A stretch of DNA of 64,000 bases from Buchnera aphidicola (Macrosiphum gaurae) (GTDB taxonomy: Bacteria; Pseudomonadota; Gammaproteobacteria; Enterobacterales; Enterobacteriaceae). Below are positions 1 to 15,057 of the stretch, in pieces. Position 1 is the stretch's first letter; each line of letters starts with the position of its first letter. A model generated the notes under the pieces. The model did not search any database. It was given only the letters and a program-made list of their open reading frames with translations, and was not told the origin of the DNA. Made by a program: the position numbers and the translations under genes. The stretch is taken from NCBI RefSeq assembly GCF_005080965.1, contig NZ_CP034867.1, positions 1 through 64,000 on the forward strand, read 5' to 3'.

Positions 1-179
1 TTTTGTCTTTGCTAATAATAATAATAATTAATACTCTTTTTTTTATCTTTTGAATTTAAATCTTAAAGAAAAGAAAAAAGATCTTTCTTTTAAGATCTTA
101 TTTTTAAGATTAACATGTGTTATCTTAAATAAAATATGAATACTGTTTAAATATCTTTAAACTTAAAAAGGTTTTTTAT
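1..179. other. Spacer upstream of mnmG, presumptive origin-side region
   Basis: This is AT-rich non-coding DNA in front of mnmG. In E. coli oriC lies immediately beside mnmG, and Buchnera chromosomes are numbered from this point, so this may be one flank of the origin. That is inference from gene order. I see no DnaA box (TTATNCACA) on either strand. It holds a short TAA microsatellite (about 13-30) and a cluster of ATCTT/AAGAT pentamers at 45, 60, 81, 95, 106, 122 and 153. Two of these form copies of the palindrome AAGATCTT at 78-85 and 92-99. Confidence 0.4.
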
Positions 180-2066
180 ATGTTGAATTTAAAAAATTTT
201 GATGTGATTGTTATTGGGGCAGGACATGCCGGTACTGAGGCTGCGATGGCTGCAGCGAGAATGGGTTGTAAAACATTATTGTTAACTCAAAAAATTACGG
301 ATTTAGGTGTATTATCATGTAATCCAGCCATTGGTGGAATAGGAAAAAGTCATTTAGTAAAAGAAATAGATGCATTAGGTGGGGTAATGGCTGAAGCTAT
401 TGATTATTCAGGTATTCAATTTAGAATTTTAAATTCTAGTAAAGGTCCTGCTGTAAGATCAACTAGGGCTCAAGCCGATAGATTCTTGTATCATCAAACT
501 GTAAAAAGAATATTAAAAAAACAAAATAATTTATTGATTTTGGAAGAAGAAGTTAAAGATTTAATTTTCAAAAATTATACTGTTGTTGGTGTATTAACAC
601 AAAATGAAATTAATTTTTATTCAAGATCAGTCGTATTGGCAACAGGTACTTTTTTAGGTGGTAAAATACATATAGGATTAAATAGTTATTCTGCTGGTAG
701 AATGGGGGAAAAATCTTCTATAGATTTATCTATTCGTTTGAGAGAATTATCTTTACAAGTCAATCGATTAAAGACTGGAACACCACCTCGAATAGATCTT
801 AATAGTATTAATTTTGATGATTTATTTATTCAACACGGTGATGTTCCTGTTCCAGTTTTTTCATTTATGGGAGATCCTTCACATCATCCTAAACAGATAC
901 CATGTTATCTTACCCATACTAATGAAAAGACACATGACATAATACGTAAAAATTTAGATAAGAGTCCAATATATAAAGGTTTTTTGAAGGGTTTAGGACC
1001 TCGTTATTGCCCTTCTATTGAAGATAAAGTTGTACGTTTTCCTGATAGAAAATCACATCAAATATTTTTAGAACCTGAAGGATTATCTAGTATTAAAATA
1101 TATCCTAATGGTATTTCAACTAGTCTTCCATTAGAAATTCAAAAAAAAATAGTGAATTCTATAAAAGGTTTGGAAAGATCTGAAATTATAAGTCCGGGAT
1201 ATGCTATTGAATATGATTTTTTTGATCCAAAAGATTTGAATTTAACTTTGGAAAGCAAATTAATTAAAGGATTATTTTTTGCCGGTCAAATTAATGGTAC
1301 TACTGGTTATGAAGAAGCGGCTTCACAAGGATTATTAGCAGGTTTAAATGCAGCATTAAATTCTATGAATTCTCAAGGTTGGTTCCCTAGACGTGATCAA
1401 GCTTATTTAGGCGTTTTGATAGATGATCTTACAACTCAAGGAACGAAAGAACCATATCGAATGTTTACCTCACGTGCGGAATATCGCTTAACGTTAAGAG
1501 AAGATAATGCAGATTTACGTTTAACTGAAATTGGTCATAAATTTGGTTTAATAAACGATTTGAGATGGATACGTTATAATGAAAAATTATTAAATATTAA
1601 AACAGAAATGAATCGTTTAAAAAAGATGAAAATATGTCCTTTATCTTCTGATGCTGATACTTTAAATCAAGTATGTAATATTAATTTAATTAAAGAAACA
1701 AGTATAGTTGAATTGTTAAAACGACCGGAAGTTACATATAGTAATTTACAGAATTTAAAAATATTTGAAAGAGGTATTTCTGATTTAGAAGCTGTAGAAC
1801 AGATAGAAAATGAAATTAAATATGCTGGTTATATTAAGCGACAATCAGAGGAAATTGAACGACATTTAAAAAATGAAAATACTTTCTTGCCACCTACTTG
1901 TGATTATAATAAAATAAAGGGTTTATCTTCTGAGGTGGTTAAAAAATTAAATGATTATAAACCTATTTCTATTGGTCAAGCATCAAGAATTTCAGGTATT
2001 ACACCAGCTGCTATATCGATTTTATTAATTTATTTAAAAAAAGAATCTTATAAAAAAATTTTATAG
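180..2066 (+). CDS. mnmG: tRNA uridine-34 5-carboxymethylaminomethyl modification enzyme, FAD subunit
   Basis: MnmG (GidA) works with MnmE, encoded at 16720, to put the carboxymethylaminomethyl group on C5 of wobble uridine in a subset of tRNAs, using FAD, NADH, methylene-THF and glycine or ammonium. The protein has 628 residues, essentially the E. coli length. Its N-terminal dinucleotide-binding motif GAGHAG is at residues 13-18, followed by the [12 protein letters not shown] block near 45-56 and the conserved [12 protein letters not shown] region in the middle. The ATG at 180 is preceded by AAGG. It is the first gene on the plus strand and is followed by the atp operon, as in E. coli. It is intact, with no frameshift. 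Confidence 0.97.
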   Translation: MLNLKNFDVIVIGAGHAGTEAAMAAARMGCKTLLLTQKITDLGVLSCNPAIGGIGKSHLVKEIDALGGVMAEAIDYSGIQFRILNSSKGPAVRSTRAQADRFLYHQTVKRILKKQNNLLILEEEVKDLIFKNYTVVGVLTQNEINFYSRSVVLATGTFLGGKIHIGLNSYSAGRMGEKSSIDLSIRLRELSLQVNRLKTGTPPRIDLNSINFDDLFIQHGDVPVPVFSFMGDPSHHPKQIPCYLTHTNEKTHDIIRKNLDKSPIYKGFLKGLGPRYCPSIEDKVVRFPDRKSHQIFLEPEGLSSIKIYPNGISTSLPLEIQKKIVNSIKGLERSEIISPGYAIEYDFFDPKDLNLTLESKLIKGLFFAGQINGTTGYEEAASQGLLAGLNAALNSMNSQGWFPRRDQAYLGVLIDDLTTQGTKEPYRMFTSRAEYRLTLREDNADLRLTEIGHKFGLINDLRWIRYNEKLLNIKTEMNRLKKMKICPLSSDADTLNQVCNINLIKETSIVELLKRPEVTYSNLQNLKIFERGISDLEAVEQIENEIKYAGYIKRQSEEIERHLKNENTFLPPTCDYNKIKGLSSEVVKKLNDYKPISIGQASRISGITPAAISILLIYLKKESYKKIL

Positions 2067-2195
2067 TATATAATTATTTGATGTGTATTTTTTAATCAAT
2101 TTTATTGTAAGTTTTAAAAATTAAAATTTGATTTTAAGTAATTTAAAATACATAATAATTTTTCAAATCTATTCAAATCCTGAAATAGTAATCAT

Positions 2196-2225
2196 TTGCT
2201 GAATTTATTTTTGTTATTGTATAAT
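2196..2225 (+). promoter_or_regulatory. Probable sigma-70 promoter of the atp operon
   Basis: TTGCTG at 2196-2201 and a perfect TATAAT at 2220-2225 are separated by 18 bases. They end 34 bases before the atpB start, in the gap where E. coli carries the atp promoter and atpI. No atpI gene is present here. This is the best promoter-like pair in the mnmG-atpB gap (2067-2259). The start point is not demonstrated. Confidence 0.6.
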
Positions 2226-2250
2226 TTTTTTTAAAATTATAAAAAGATGA

Positions 2251-3084
<834 letters not shown>

Positions 3085-3105
3085 GATCTATCGTGATTTT
3101 ATTAA

Positions 3106-3360
<255 letters not shown>

Positions 3361-3415
3361 TTTTTTATTGTGATTTTCTTTTTAAAAAATATATTATATT
3401 AGATTACTATAATAA

Positions 3416-3447
3416 AATCTTTACGTTTTTTAGATGACGTAAAGATT
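3416..3447 (+). terminator. Hairpin between atpE and atpF (partial terminator or mRNA stabiliser)
   Basis: An 11-bp perfect stem (AATCTTTACGT at 3416-3426, complement at 3437-3447) encloses a 10-base loop and is followed by a T-rich stretch (AATTTTTATTTTG). It lies inside the ATP synthase operon, 55 bases after the atpE stop. It could act as a weak terminator, or as a 3' end that protects the atpB-atpE message, so that subunit c is made in excess. Function is inferred from position and structure. Confidence 0.55.
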
Positions 3448-3479
3448 AATTTTTATTTTGATATAAAAGGTGCATTATT

Positions 3480-3965
3480 GTGAATCTTAATGCGACAATT
3501 CTTGGACAAGCTATTTCATTTGTTTTATTTGTCTGGTTTTGTATGAAATATATTTGGCCTCCTATTATTTTAACTATCGAAACTAGACAAAAAGAAATTG
3601 AAGAATCATTGATTAATTCAAAAAAAGCTCAGGATGAATTATGTGTTCTTGAAAAAAAAATACAGCAAGATATTATTGAGGCTAAACAAAAAGCATCAAA
3701 TATTTTGAATGAAGCAAATAAACAAAAAACGTTAATTTTAGAGGAAGCAAGAAAAAAAGCTTTAGAAGAAACTAAAAAGATTCTTTTAAATGCTCAGTCA
3801 GAAATCGAAATTTCTACTATGCATGCACGTAAAAATTTACATAAAGAAGTAGTAGATTTATCTCTTGCCATAGCAGAAAAAATTATTAAAAAAAATATTT
3901 CCAAAGATGATAATCAAAATTTATTAGATCAATTAATTGTTTCTTTATCACAGGTGAAAAATTAA
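3480..3965 (+). CDS. atpF: ATP synthase F0 subunit b
   Basis: Subunit b forms the peripheral stalk dimer that holds F1 against the membrane part. The protein has 161 residues. One N-terminal membrane segment (roughly residues 4-26) is followed by a long charged, heptad-like helix. The start codon is GTG at 3480 in the context GTGAATCTTAA, the same rare start as E. coli atpF, so I place it there. Its TAA stop shares one base with the atpH ATG (TAATG), which implies translational coupling. Confidence 0.96.
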   Translation: MNLNATILGQAISFVLFVWFCMKYIWPPIILTIETRQKEIEESLINSKKAQDELCVLEKKIQQDIIEAKQKASNILNEANKQKTLILEEARKKALEETKKILLNAQSEIEISTMHARKNLHKEVVDLSLAIAEKIIKKNISKDDNQNLLDQLIVSLSQVKN

Positions 3966-4498
3966 TGTCAGCAATAGATACTGTTTCTAGACCTTACGCT
4001 CAAGCAATTTTTGAAACTGCTATAGAAAATAATAAAATTGAAGAATGGAAAAATATTTTGATTTTTATTAAAATGATTGCTTCTTATAAAAAAGTTAGAA
4101 ATTTTTTATCAGGTTCGCTTTCACCTCAATATTTGTCATTAATATTTATTACAATTAGTAGCGATGTGATTAATAAAAATGCAAGAAATTTAATAAAATT
4201 ATTAGCTGAAAATCAACGTCTTAAAATATTAAATAATATACTCGAACAATTTCTAAAATTAGAAGCGTGTTATAAAAAAGTTATAATTATTGAGTTAAGA
4301 TCAGCATTTTTTTTAAAAGAAAAACAGATTATTAAAATAAAAAAAATATTAGAACAGTTCTTTTTAAGAAAAGCTAAATTAATATGTAAAGTGGAACCTG
4401 ATATACTTGATGGTATGATTATCAAAGTAGATGATACTGTTTTTGATTTATCTGGTCAAAACCATCTTAAACAATTATCTGATGCTTTGAATTTTTAA
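3965..4498 (+). CDS. atpH: ATP synthase F1 subunit delta
   Basis: Subunit delta sits on top of F1 and joins it to the b stalk. The protein has 177 residues, as in E. coli. The N-terminal helical domain opens with a conserved SRPYAQAIFETA segment, and the C-terminal part ends with DGMIIKVDDTVFDLSGQNHLKQL, interpreted as the delta signature. The ATG at 3965 overlaps the atpF stop by one base, and atpA follows after 14 bases. It has diverged more than alpha or beta, as is usual for this subunit. Confidence 0.95.
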   Translation: MSAIDTVSRPYAQAIFETAIENNKIEEWKNILIFIKMIASYKKVRNFLSGSLSPQYLSLIFITISSDVINKNARNLIKLLAENQRLKILNNILEQFLKLEACYKKVIIIELRSAFFLKEKQIIKIKKILEQFFLRKAKLICKVEPDILDGMIIKVDDTVFDLSGQNHLKQLSDALNF

Positions 4499-4512
4499 GA
4501 GAAAAATAATAA

Positions 4513-6051
4513 ATGAGATTAAATTCCACAGAAATTAGTAAGTTAATTAAAGAAAGAATAGCTCAATTTGAAGTTTTTAATCAATCTTATACTGAAGGTT
4601 CTATTATTTCTGTAAGTGATGGTATTTTAAGAATAAATGGTCTTTCTGATGTCATGTTAGGAGAAATGATTTTATTGCCTAACAATGAATATGCGATTGC
4701 TTTAAATATAGAAAGAGATACAATCGGTGCTGTCGTCATGGGACCTTATACTCATATTACTGAAGGAACTAAAGTACAGTGCACAGGGAAAATACTAGAA
4801 GTCCCAGTCGGTTATAATTTCTTAGGTCGAGTAGTAAATGCATTAGGCATTCCTATTGATGGGAAAAATGCTATAAAAAATGATTGTTATTTTCCAGTAG
4901 AAGCAGATGCACCAGGCGTAATTGATCGACAGTCGATTAATGAGCCAATACAAACAGGTTATAAAGTTATTGACGCAATGATTCCTATTGGTCGTGGACA
5001 ACGTGAGCTGATTATTGGTGATAGACAAACAGGAAAAACAGCACTTGCAATAGATACAATCATTAATCAGAAAAAGTCAGGTATTAAATGTGTTTATGTT
5101 GCTATTGGACAAAAACTTTCTACTATTATTAATGTAGTGAAAAAATTAGAAGAAAATGATTCTTTATTTAATACAATTATAGTAGTAGCTTCTGCTGCAG
5201 AAGCAGCATCCTTACAATATTTAGCTCCATATTCTGGTTGTGCAATGGCAGAATTTTTTCGAAATCGAGGGGAAGATGCTTTAATTGTTTATGACGATCT
5301 TTCAAAACATGCAATAGCTTATCGTCAAATTTCTTTATTATTGCGTAGGCCACCTGGTAGAGAAGCATTTCCAGGAGATATATTTTATCTTCATTCTCGT
5401 TTATTAGAAAGAGCATCTCGGATTTCTGTAGAATATGTTCAAAAGATAACTAAAAATAAAATTGTTGGAAAAACAGGTTCAATTACAGCTTTACCTATTA
5501 TTGAAACACAATCTGGAGACGTTTCTGCTTTTGTTCCTACTAATGTAATTTCTATTACTGATGGTCAAATTTTTTTAGAATCAAATTTGTTTAATTCAGG
5601 TATTCGTCCAGCTGTAAATCCTGGTATATCAGTTTCTCGGGTAGGAAGTTCTGCACAAAGTATCATAATTAAAAAATTATCTTCTGGGATTCGTACAGCA
5701 TTAGCACAATATCAAGAACTTGCAGCATTTTCACAATTTGCATCTGATTTAGATGATGCGACTAGAAAACAATTAGATTATGGTCAGAAGATTACGGAAT
5801 TATTAAAACAAAAACAGTATTCACCTATTTCTATAGCTGAACAAGGTTTGATACTATTTGTTGCAGAAAATAATTTTCTTGATGATATTTCTATAGACCA
5901 AATAATTAGATTTGAAAGAGAAATATTGATATATGCTAGAAACCATTATTCTGATTTAATAAAAAGAATTAATAAAACAGGCGATTTTAACATTTCTATA
6001 GAAAAAGAATTTATAAAATTAATTACTAATTTTAAAAAAGACAAATTTTAA
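4513..6051 (+). CDS. atpA: ATP synthase F1 subunit alpha
   Basis: Subunit alpha is the regulatory, non-catalytic nucleotide-binding subunit alternating with beta in the F1 hexamer. The protein has 512 residues against 513 in E. coli. The Walker A motif GDRQTGKT is at residues 169-176, and the [10 protein letters not shown] segment near residue 370 carries the arginine that reaches the beta catalytic site. The N-terminal beta-barrel domain and C-terminal helical domain are complete. The ATG start is 14 bases after the atpH stop. Confidence 0.98.
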   Translation: MRLNSTEISKLIKERIAQFEVFNQSYTEGSIISVSDGILRINGLSDVMLGEMILLPNNEYAIALNIERDTIGAVVMGPYTHITEGTKVQCTGKILEVPVGYNFLGRVVNALGIPIDGKNAIKNDCYFPVEADAPGVIDRQSINEPIQTGYKVIDAMIPIGRGQRELIIGDRQTGKTALAIDTIINQKKSGIKCVYVAIGQKLSTIINVVKKLEENDSLFNTIIVVASAAEAASLQYLAPYSGCAMAEFFRNRGEDALIVYDDLSKHAIAYRQISLLLRRPPGREAFPGDIFYLHSRLLERASRISVEYVQKITKNKIVGKTGSITALPIIETQSGDVSAFVPTNVISITDGQIFLESNLFNSGIRPAVNPGISVSRVGSSAQSIIIKKLSSGIRTALAQYQELAAFSQFASDLDDATRKQLDYGQKITELLKQKQYSPISIAEQGLILFVAENNFLDDISIDQIIRFEREILIYARNHYSDLIKRINKTGDFNISIEKEFIKLITNFKKDKF

Positions 6052-6085
6052 AAAAATATAATTAATAAGTTAAAAAGAGAAAATA

Positions 6086-8378
<2,293 letters not shown>

Positions 8379-8404
8379 TTTTTAAAATAAAAATAGGATG
8401 TTTT

Positions 8405-8821
8405 ATGGATTTTTATTTAGATATAGTGAGCGTAAAAAAACGTATATTTTCTGGTATTGTAAAAAAAATACGAGTTTCTGGAAGTGAGGGAGAACTCGGA
8501 ATTTATCCAGGACACACTCAATTATTAAGTATAATTAAACCTGGAATAGTATATATTTCTCATAAATTAGATAAAAAAGAAGAATGTCTTTATATATCAG
8601 GAGGTATATTAGAAGTTCAACCTTCTATTGTATCTATTTTAGCAGATGTTGTTATTCATGGTGTTGATTTAGACCGCAACCGTATTTTAAAAACAAAGAA
8701 AAATGCTGAAAAGTATATTAAAAACAAAGATATAAAAATTAATAGAGATGATACTTTATTGCAAATTTCTAAAGAAATTGCAAAATTAAGAGTACTGGAA
8801 ATGATGGATAAATTGAAATGA
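8405..8821 (+). CDS. atpC: ATP synthase F1 subunit epsilon
   Basis: Epsilon binds gamma at the foot of F1 and can inhibit ATP hydrolysis. The protein has 138 residues, one fewer than E. coli. The N-terminal beta sandwich ([23 protein letters not shown]) is well conserved, and the C-terminal helical hairpin is more divergent and lysine-rich. It is the last gene of the atp operon and converges on gyrB. glmU, which follows atpC in E. coli, has been displaced to 27.9 kb. Confidence 0.95.
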   Translation: MDFYLDIVSVKKRIFSGIVKKIRVSGSEGELGIYPGHTQLLSIIKPGIVYISHKLDKKEECLYISGGILEVQPSIVSILADVVIHGVDLDRNRILKTKKNAEKYIKNKDIKINRDDTLLQISKEIAKLRVLEMMDKLK

Positions 8822-8830
8822 AAAACAATC

Positions 8831-8859
8831 TTTCGCGGCTGGTGTTTTCCTGCCGCAAA
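8831..8859. terminator. Hairpin between convergent atpC and gyrB
   Basis: The stem GCGGC (8835-8839) pairs with GCCGC (8852-8856). It is extended inward by GG/CC after a T-T mismatch and outward by TTT/AAA after one bulged C. It is the most GC-rich spot in this gap and lies between two genes that end facing each other, so a shared terminator is likely. The flanking T-runs are weak on both sides. Confidence 0.5.
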
Positions 8860-8898
8860 TATTTTGAAAAATTTATTTTTTAAATATTTAAAATATTT

Positions 8899-11349
<2,451 letters not shown>

Positions 11350-11438
11350 TTATTAATTTTATATTAATAAAAAAAAGAAATGATATTGATATTATTCTGA
11401 ATCATTTTTTTATATTTGATATGTAATATATACAATAC

Positions 11439-12539
11439 TTAACGTTTTAATAACATTACAACATATAATGTTGAATCATCATCTTCTGCTTCTATTTGTA
11501 TTGAATTATTGGAATTATTTAAAAATAAAATAATATTTTCACTAGTAATAGAATTCAATATTTCTAGTATATAATAAACATTAATTGATATTTCTATTTC
11601 TTTTCCAGTATAGTTTATATTGAACGTATCTTCTGCTATTTCTTCTTCTTGATTGTCAGATAATACTTTAAATTGACCATTTCTGATATGAATTTCTACT
11701 CCACAAAATTTTTCATGTGATAAAATAGCAGCACGTAATAATGATTGTTTCAATAATTTAGAATTAAAGGTAATACAATTATTTTTTTTTTGAAGCAAAA
11801 CACTCTTATAATCAGGATATTGTCCTTCAATTAATTGTGCAGTAAAAATAAGATCTTCTATATATATTCTAATGTTATTTTTTCCAACTAAAATGCGTAT
11901 TAGTTGTGTTTGAATGTTTAATAATCTATATAATTCAATAATTCCCTTTCTTGGAATAACTATTGAAAAAGGAACTGTATTTTCTTCTAGAAGAGTTTTT
12001 GAAATTCCGAGACGATAACCATCTGTAGCGACTGTATAAAGTGATTTATCTATTATTTCTAATAACATGCCATTAAGATAATATCGTACATCTTGTTTAC
12101 CCATAGAAAATTGAGTTTTTTCTATCATTTTTTTTAAAACGTTTGAAGATATAAAAAACTCTGTAACATGATGAAAGTCATGAGTATTTGGAAAGTTATC
12201 AGAAGGCAAAGTAGTTAATATATAATTACTATTATCAGAAATAATATGCATTTTGTTTTTATGTAGTTGCATTTGTATGTTTGATAAATCTAATGAATTT
12301 CGACAAATATCTAAAAGTTTTCGGCCTGAAATTGTTGTCGTACCTGCTATGTAGTCTGTAGATAATTTAATAATAGTAATTAATTCTATTTCTAAATTGG
12401 TAGCTGTTAATGATAAAATTCCATTCTTTACACTAATTAATATATTTTCTAAAATAGGAAAAGAATTATTTTTTATGAGTAAACGATTTATTTTTTGTAA
12501 ATGTTTAATTAAAATATTTTTTTTTATAATAAATTTCAT
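11439..12539 (-). CDS. dnaN: DNA polymerase III sliding clamp, beta subunit
   Basis: DnaN forms the dimeric ring that tethers the replicative polymerase to DNA. The protein has 366 residues, the E. coli length, in three repeated clamp domains. Recognisable conserved parts are [14 protein letters not shown] in the middle and the C-terminal YVVMLLKR, interpreted as the MPMRL-type partner-binding end. The ATG at 12539 lies only 6 bases after the dnaA stop, so the two genes form an operon. recF does not follow; the 128 bases down to the gyrB start show no remnant I can recognise. Confidence 0.96.
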   Translation of the reverse strand: MKFIIKKNILIKHLQKINRLLIKNNSFPILENILISVKNGILSLTATNLEIELITIIKLSTDYIAGTTTISGRKLLDICRNSLDLSNIQMQLHKNKMHIISDNSNYILTTLPSDNFPNTHDFHHVTEFFISSNVLKKMIEKTQFSMGKQDVRYYLNGMLLEIIDKSLYTVATDGYRLGISKTLLEENTVPFSIVIPRKGIIELYRLLNIQTQLIRILVGKNNIRIYIEDLIFTAQLIEGQYPDYKSVLLQKKNNCITFNSKLLKQSLLRAAILSHEKFCGVEIHIRNGQFKVLSDNQEEEIAEDTFNINYTGKEIEISINVYYILEILNSITSENIILFLNNSNNSIQIEAEDDDSTLYVVMLLKR

Positions 12540-12545
12540 ATATGA

Positions 12546-13904
12546 TTACACTGATAGAGTTCTGATTAAATTAAAAAAATCTTTTTTAATATCGTTACTT
12601 TCTTCTCGCAATTGTTCGATTTTACGACATGCATGTAGTACTGTTGTATGATCTCTACCGCTAAAAGCATCTCCAATTTCAGGTAAACTATGATTAGTTA
12701 ATTTTTTTATCATTGCCATTGCCATTTGTCTTGGACGAGCTATTGAACGTGAACGTTTTTTCGATAATAGATCAGTAACTTTAATTTTATAATATTCTGC
12801 AACTGTTTTTTGAATATTATCAATAGTAATCAGTTTTTTTTGTAGAGCTAGTATATCTCGAAGTGCCTCACGAACAAAATCTACAGTAATAGCACGATGA
12901 GTAAAACGAGAGTTAACAATAACTCGATTAAGAGCACCTTCTAATTCTCGTACATTAGAACGTAAATTTTTAGCAATAAAGAAAGCTACTTCATTAGATA
13001 ATGAAACATTATTTTCATCAGCTTTTTTTATAAGAATAGCGACTCTTGTTTCTATTTCTGGAGGATCTATAGCAACAGTAAGACCCCAACTAAATCTTGA
13101 TTTAAGACGATCTTCAACTCCATTAATTTCTTTAGGATAACGGTCAGAAGTTAAGATGATTTGTTGATTACCTTCTAATAAAGCATTAAATGTATGAAAG
13201 AATTCTTCTTGTGAACGTTCTTTATGCGCAAAAAATTGAATATCATCCATTAATAATGCATCAACAGAACGATAATATAATTTGAATTTTTCAATAGCAT
13301 TGTTTTTTAATGCTTTTACCATGTCTTGCACAAAACGTTCGGAATTCATAAAAATGATTTTAATATCATATTTATATGCTAAAATTTCATTTCCTATAGC
13401 ATGTAGCAAATGAGTTTTTCCTAATCCTGTCGCACCATATAAGAATAATGGGTTGTAAGAATTTCCAGGGTTTTTTGCTGCTTGAAATGCTACAGATCGT
13501 GCTAGTTGATTAGATTTTCCTTCTATAAAATTTTCAAAATTATGTTTTTTATTAATATTAGAACGATAAGGAAAATTTTTACATGCTGGAATCTTAGACC
13601 AGATTAGTTTTTTATTAAAAGAATTTTTCGAAATATTTTTTTTTAGTTTTTTTTCTTTATAAATTTGATATATTTCAAATTTTATTAATGGAGAATTAGA
13701 ACCGCAAACATCTTGCAGTATTTTTTTAAAGTGAATTAAGTATTTATCTTTTACCCAATCTAAAACAAATTTATTTGGGGCGTATATTTCTAAAATGTTA
13801 TTGTTTAGTTTGGCCTTCAGAGAGCGTATCCACATACTAAACTCTGTAGTTGATAGCTCATTCTGTAACCGGTCAAGACACTGTTTCCAAAGACAAAGTG
13901 ACAC
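12546..13904 (-). CDS. dnaA: Chromosomal replication initiator protein DnaA
   Basis: DnaA binds the origin and opens it as an ATP-bound filament. I place the start at GTG 13904, giving 452 residues. The context GTGTCACTTTGTCTTTGG mirrors the E. coli dnaA GTG start, and GGAG lies 6 bases upstream. A TTG at 13916 is a possible but less likely start. Domain III has Walker A GATGLGKT at 157-164 and LLMDDIQF as Walker B. Domain IV carries the DNA-binding signature [14 protein letters not shown]. The domain II linker is lysine/asparagine-rich. Its target boxes are not visible nearby. Confidence 0.96.
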   Translation of the reverse strand: MSLCLWKQCLDRLQNELSTTEFSMWIRSLKAKLNNNILEIYAPNKFVLDWVKDKYLIHFKKILQDVCGSNSPLIKFEIYQIYKEKKLKKNISKNSFNKKLIWSKIPACKNFPYRSNINKKHNFENFIEGKSNQLARSVAFQAAKNPGNSYNPLFLYGATGLGKTHLLHAIGNEILAYKYDIKIIFMNSERFVQDMVKALKNNAIEKFKLYYRSVDALLMDDIQFFAHKERSQEEFFHTFNALLEGNQQIILTSDRYPKEINGVEDRLKSRFSWGLTVAIDPPEIETRVAILIKKADENNVSLSNEVAFFIAKNLRSNVRELEGALNRVIVNSRFTHRAITVDFVREALRDILALQKKLITIDNIQKTVAEYYKIKVTDLLSKKRSRSIARPRQMAMAMIKKLTNHSLPEIGDAFSGRDHTTVLHACRKIEQLREESNDIKKDFFNLIRTLSV

Positions 13905-14362
13905 GGTAGACTCCAAGCGGACACAATTAATAAAAATAAAATTTGAAAGTTATTGTTTTTTTATATTTTTACTGTGATATATATCGTTTTAATTTTATAT
14001 AAATTTTTATATAAAATTATATTTTTTTACATTAAAAGCTATACAATCTAAGATTGGTGAGTATAACGAAAAGGATATAATATATTTTTGAGATATTTTT
14101 TTATCTAACGAAGTGATTTTTAGATCTACTATTATATTTATAAAATAAAATATAGTTATCATAACAGAATACAAAATTAAAAATATTTTTTTAGATAGGT
14201 CAATGTTGAACGTATTTTAATGAGTAAATATTATTATTAATTATTTTCTATAATCAATGATTTTAATAAAGTTCATTGACTATATCATTGAGAATAATTA
14301 CTCTTAGTAAGAGTTAATCTTATAAATTATATTTAATATAAAATAGCCAGGTAAATATTAAA
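13905..14362. other. dnaA-rpmH divergent spacer
   Basis: This 458-base non-coding gap must hold the promoters for dnaA (minus) and rpmH (plus). For dnaA, minus-strand TTGTAT (14046-14041) and TATAAT (14021-14016), 19 bases apart, are a weak candidate. For rpmH, TTGACT at 14276-14281 followed after 17 bases by TACTCT is a weak candidate. The gap also holds two copies of TTTTATATAAA (13993-14003, 14005-14015), a 7-bp inverted repeat (14300-14314) and GTTATCATAAC near 14156. No DnaA box was found. Confidence 0.5.
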
Positions 14363-14506
14363 ATGAAACGAACTTTTCAACCATCAGTATTAAAACGTAA
14401 TCGTTCACATGGATTTAGAATTCGTATGGCAACAAAAAATGGTCGTTATATTTTATCACGAAGACGTGCTAAATTAAGAACTCGTTTAACTGTTTCTAGT
14501 AAATAG
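14363..14506 (+). CDS. rpmH: 50S ribosomal protein L34
   Basis: L34 is a small basic protein of the large ribosomal subunit. The reading frame has 47 residues, beginning [19 protein letters not shown] and ending LTVSSK. It is one residue longer than E. coli L34, with nearly identical sequence. AGG lies about 10 bases before the ATG. rnpA starts 12 bases downstream, the conserved rpmH-rnpA arrangement next to dnaA. Confidence 0.97.
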   Translation: MKRTFQPSVLKRNRSHGFRIRMATKNGRYILSRRRAKLRTRLTVSSK

Positions 14507-14518
14507 CAGGTTAATATT

Positions 14519-14865
14519 GTGTTTAATCATTTCTTTAAAAAAAAACTACGATTATCTCATTCTATAAATTTTCAAGATGTTTTTAGAAAACCTTTTAAAA
14601 AAAAAATACTTTAGAAATAAGTATCTTAGGACGTTTGAATTTATTGGAACATCCTAGATTGGGTCTTAGCATTCCCCGAAAAAATATTAAATATGCTCAT
14701 AATCGAAATTTAATTAAACGATTAGTTCGAGAAACTTTCCGTTTAATGCAATACAAATTACTTTGCATGGATTTTGTAGTAATAGCGAAAAAAAATATTC
14801 TTTATTTAAATAATAAGAACATAATAGATATGCTGAACAGTTTGTGGGCGAATTATTACAGATAA
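14519..14865 (+). pseudogene. rnpA: RNase P protein component, frameshifted in a poly(A) run
   Basis: RnpA is the protein cofactor of RNase P, which matures tRNA 5' ends. The frame opens at GTG 14519 (E. coli also uses GTG) and encodes MFNHFFKKKLRLSHSINF and onward, with a VFRKPFKKK segment. It then meets TAG at 14612-14614. The rest of the protein, ISILGRLNLLEHPRLGLSI through the RNR-type motif HNRNLIKRLVRETFR to the natural stop at 14865, is in the next frame. The break is at ten consecutive A (14597-14606). Eleven A (or eight) would restore one frame of about 115 residues. Every conserved block is intact, so the gene may still be functional through polymerase slippage, or the run length may be a sequencing error. 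Confidence 0.88.
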
Positions 14866-15003
14866 TTTAATTTTTATTCAATAGAAATTATTTAGATATA
14901 AATATAGTATAAAATTTTTTATTCTGTATATTTTAAGTTTATTATTTAGTTTCAATATCATTTTAATGATTCTATGTTAATTAAAATAATATCCTTTAGA
15001 CAT

Positions 15004-15025
15004 AGGTGAATAAAATCATTCACCT
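15004..15025 (+). terminator. Hairpin upstream of yidC
   Basis: A perfect 8-bp stem, AGGTGAAT and its complement, encloses a 6-base loop, 32 bases before the yidC start in the rnpA-yidC gap (14866-15057). It is followed by only three T, so it is a weak terminator, an end-protecting stem, or a translational control element. yidD, which lies in this gap in E. coli, is absent. Confidence 0.4.
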
Positions 15026-15057
15026 TTAAATATTAAAGATAAAAGTGAATATTAATT

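Noticed and set aside
2067-2195. Remnant of atpI in the mnmG-atpB gap
   Set aside because: Only AT-rich sequence with loose inverted repeats; no readable codons of atpI.
13905-13916. TTG start for dnaA
   Set aside because: The GTG at 13904 reproduces the E. coli start context and has GGAG at the right distance; the TTG lies inside that ribosome site.
14635-14865. Separate 76-residue gene after rpmH
   Set aside because: It is the 3' part of rnpA in a shifted frame; its TTG start has no ribosome site and the upstream frame carries the matching N-terminal part.
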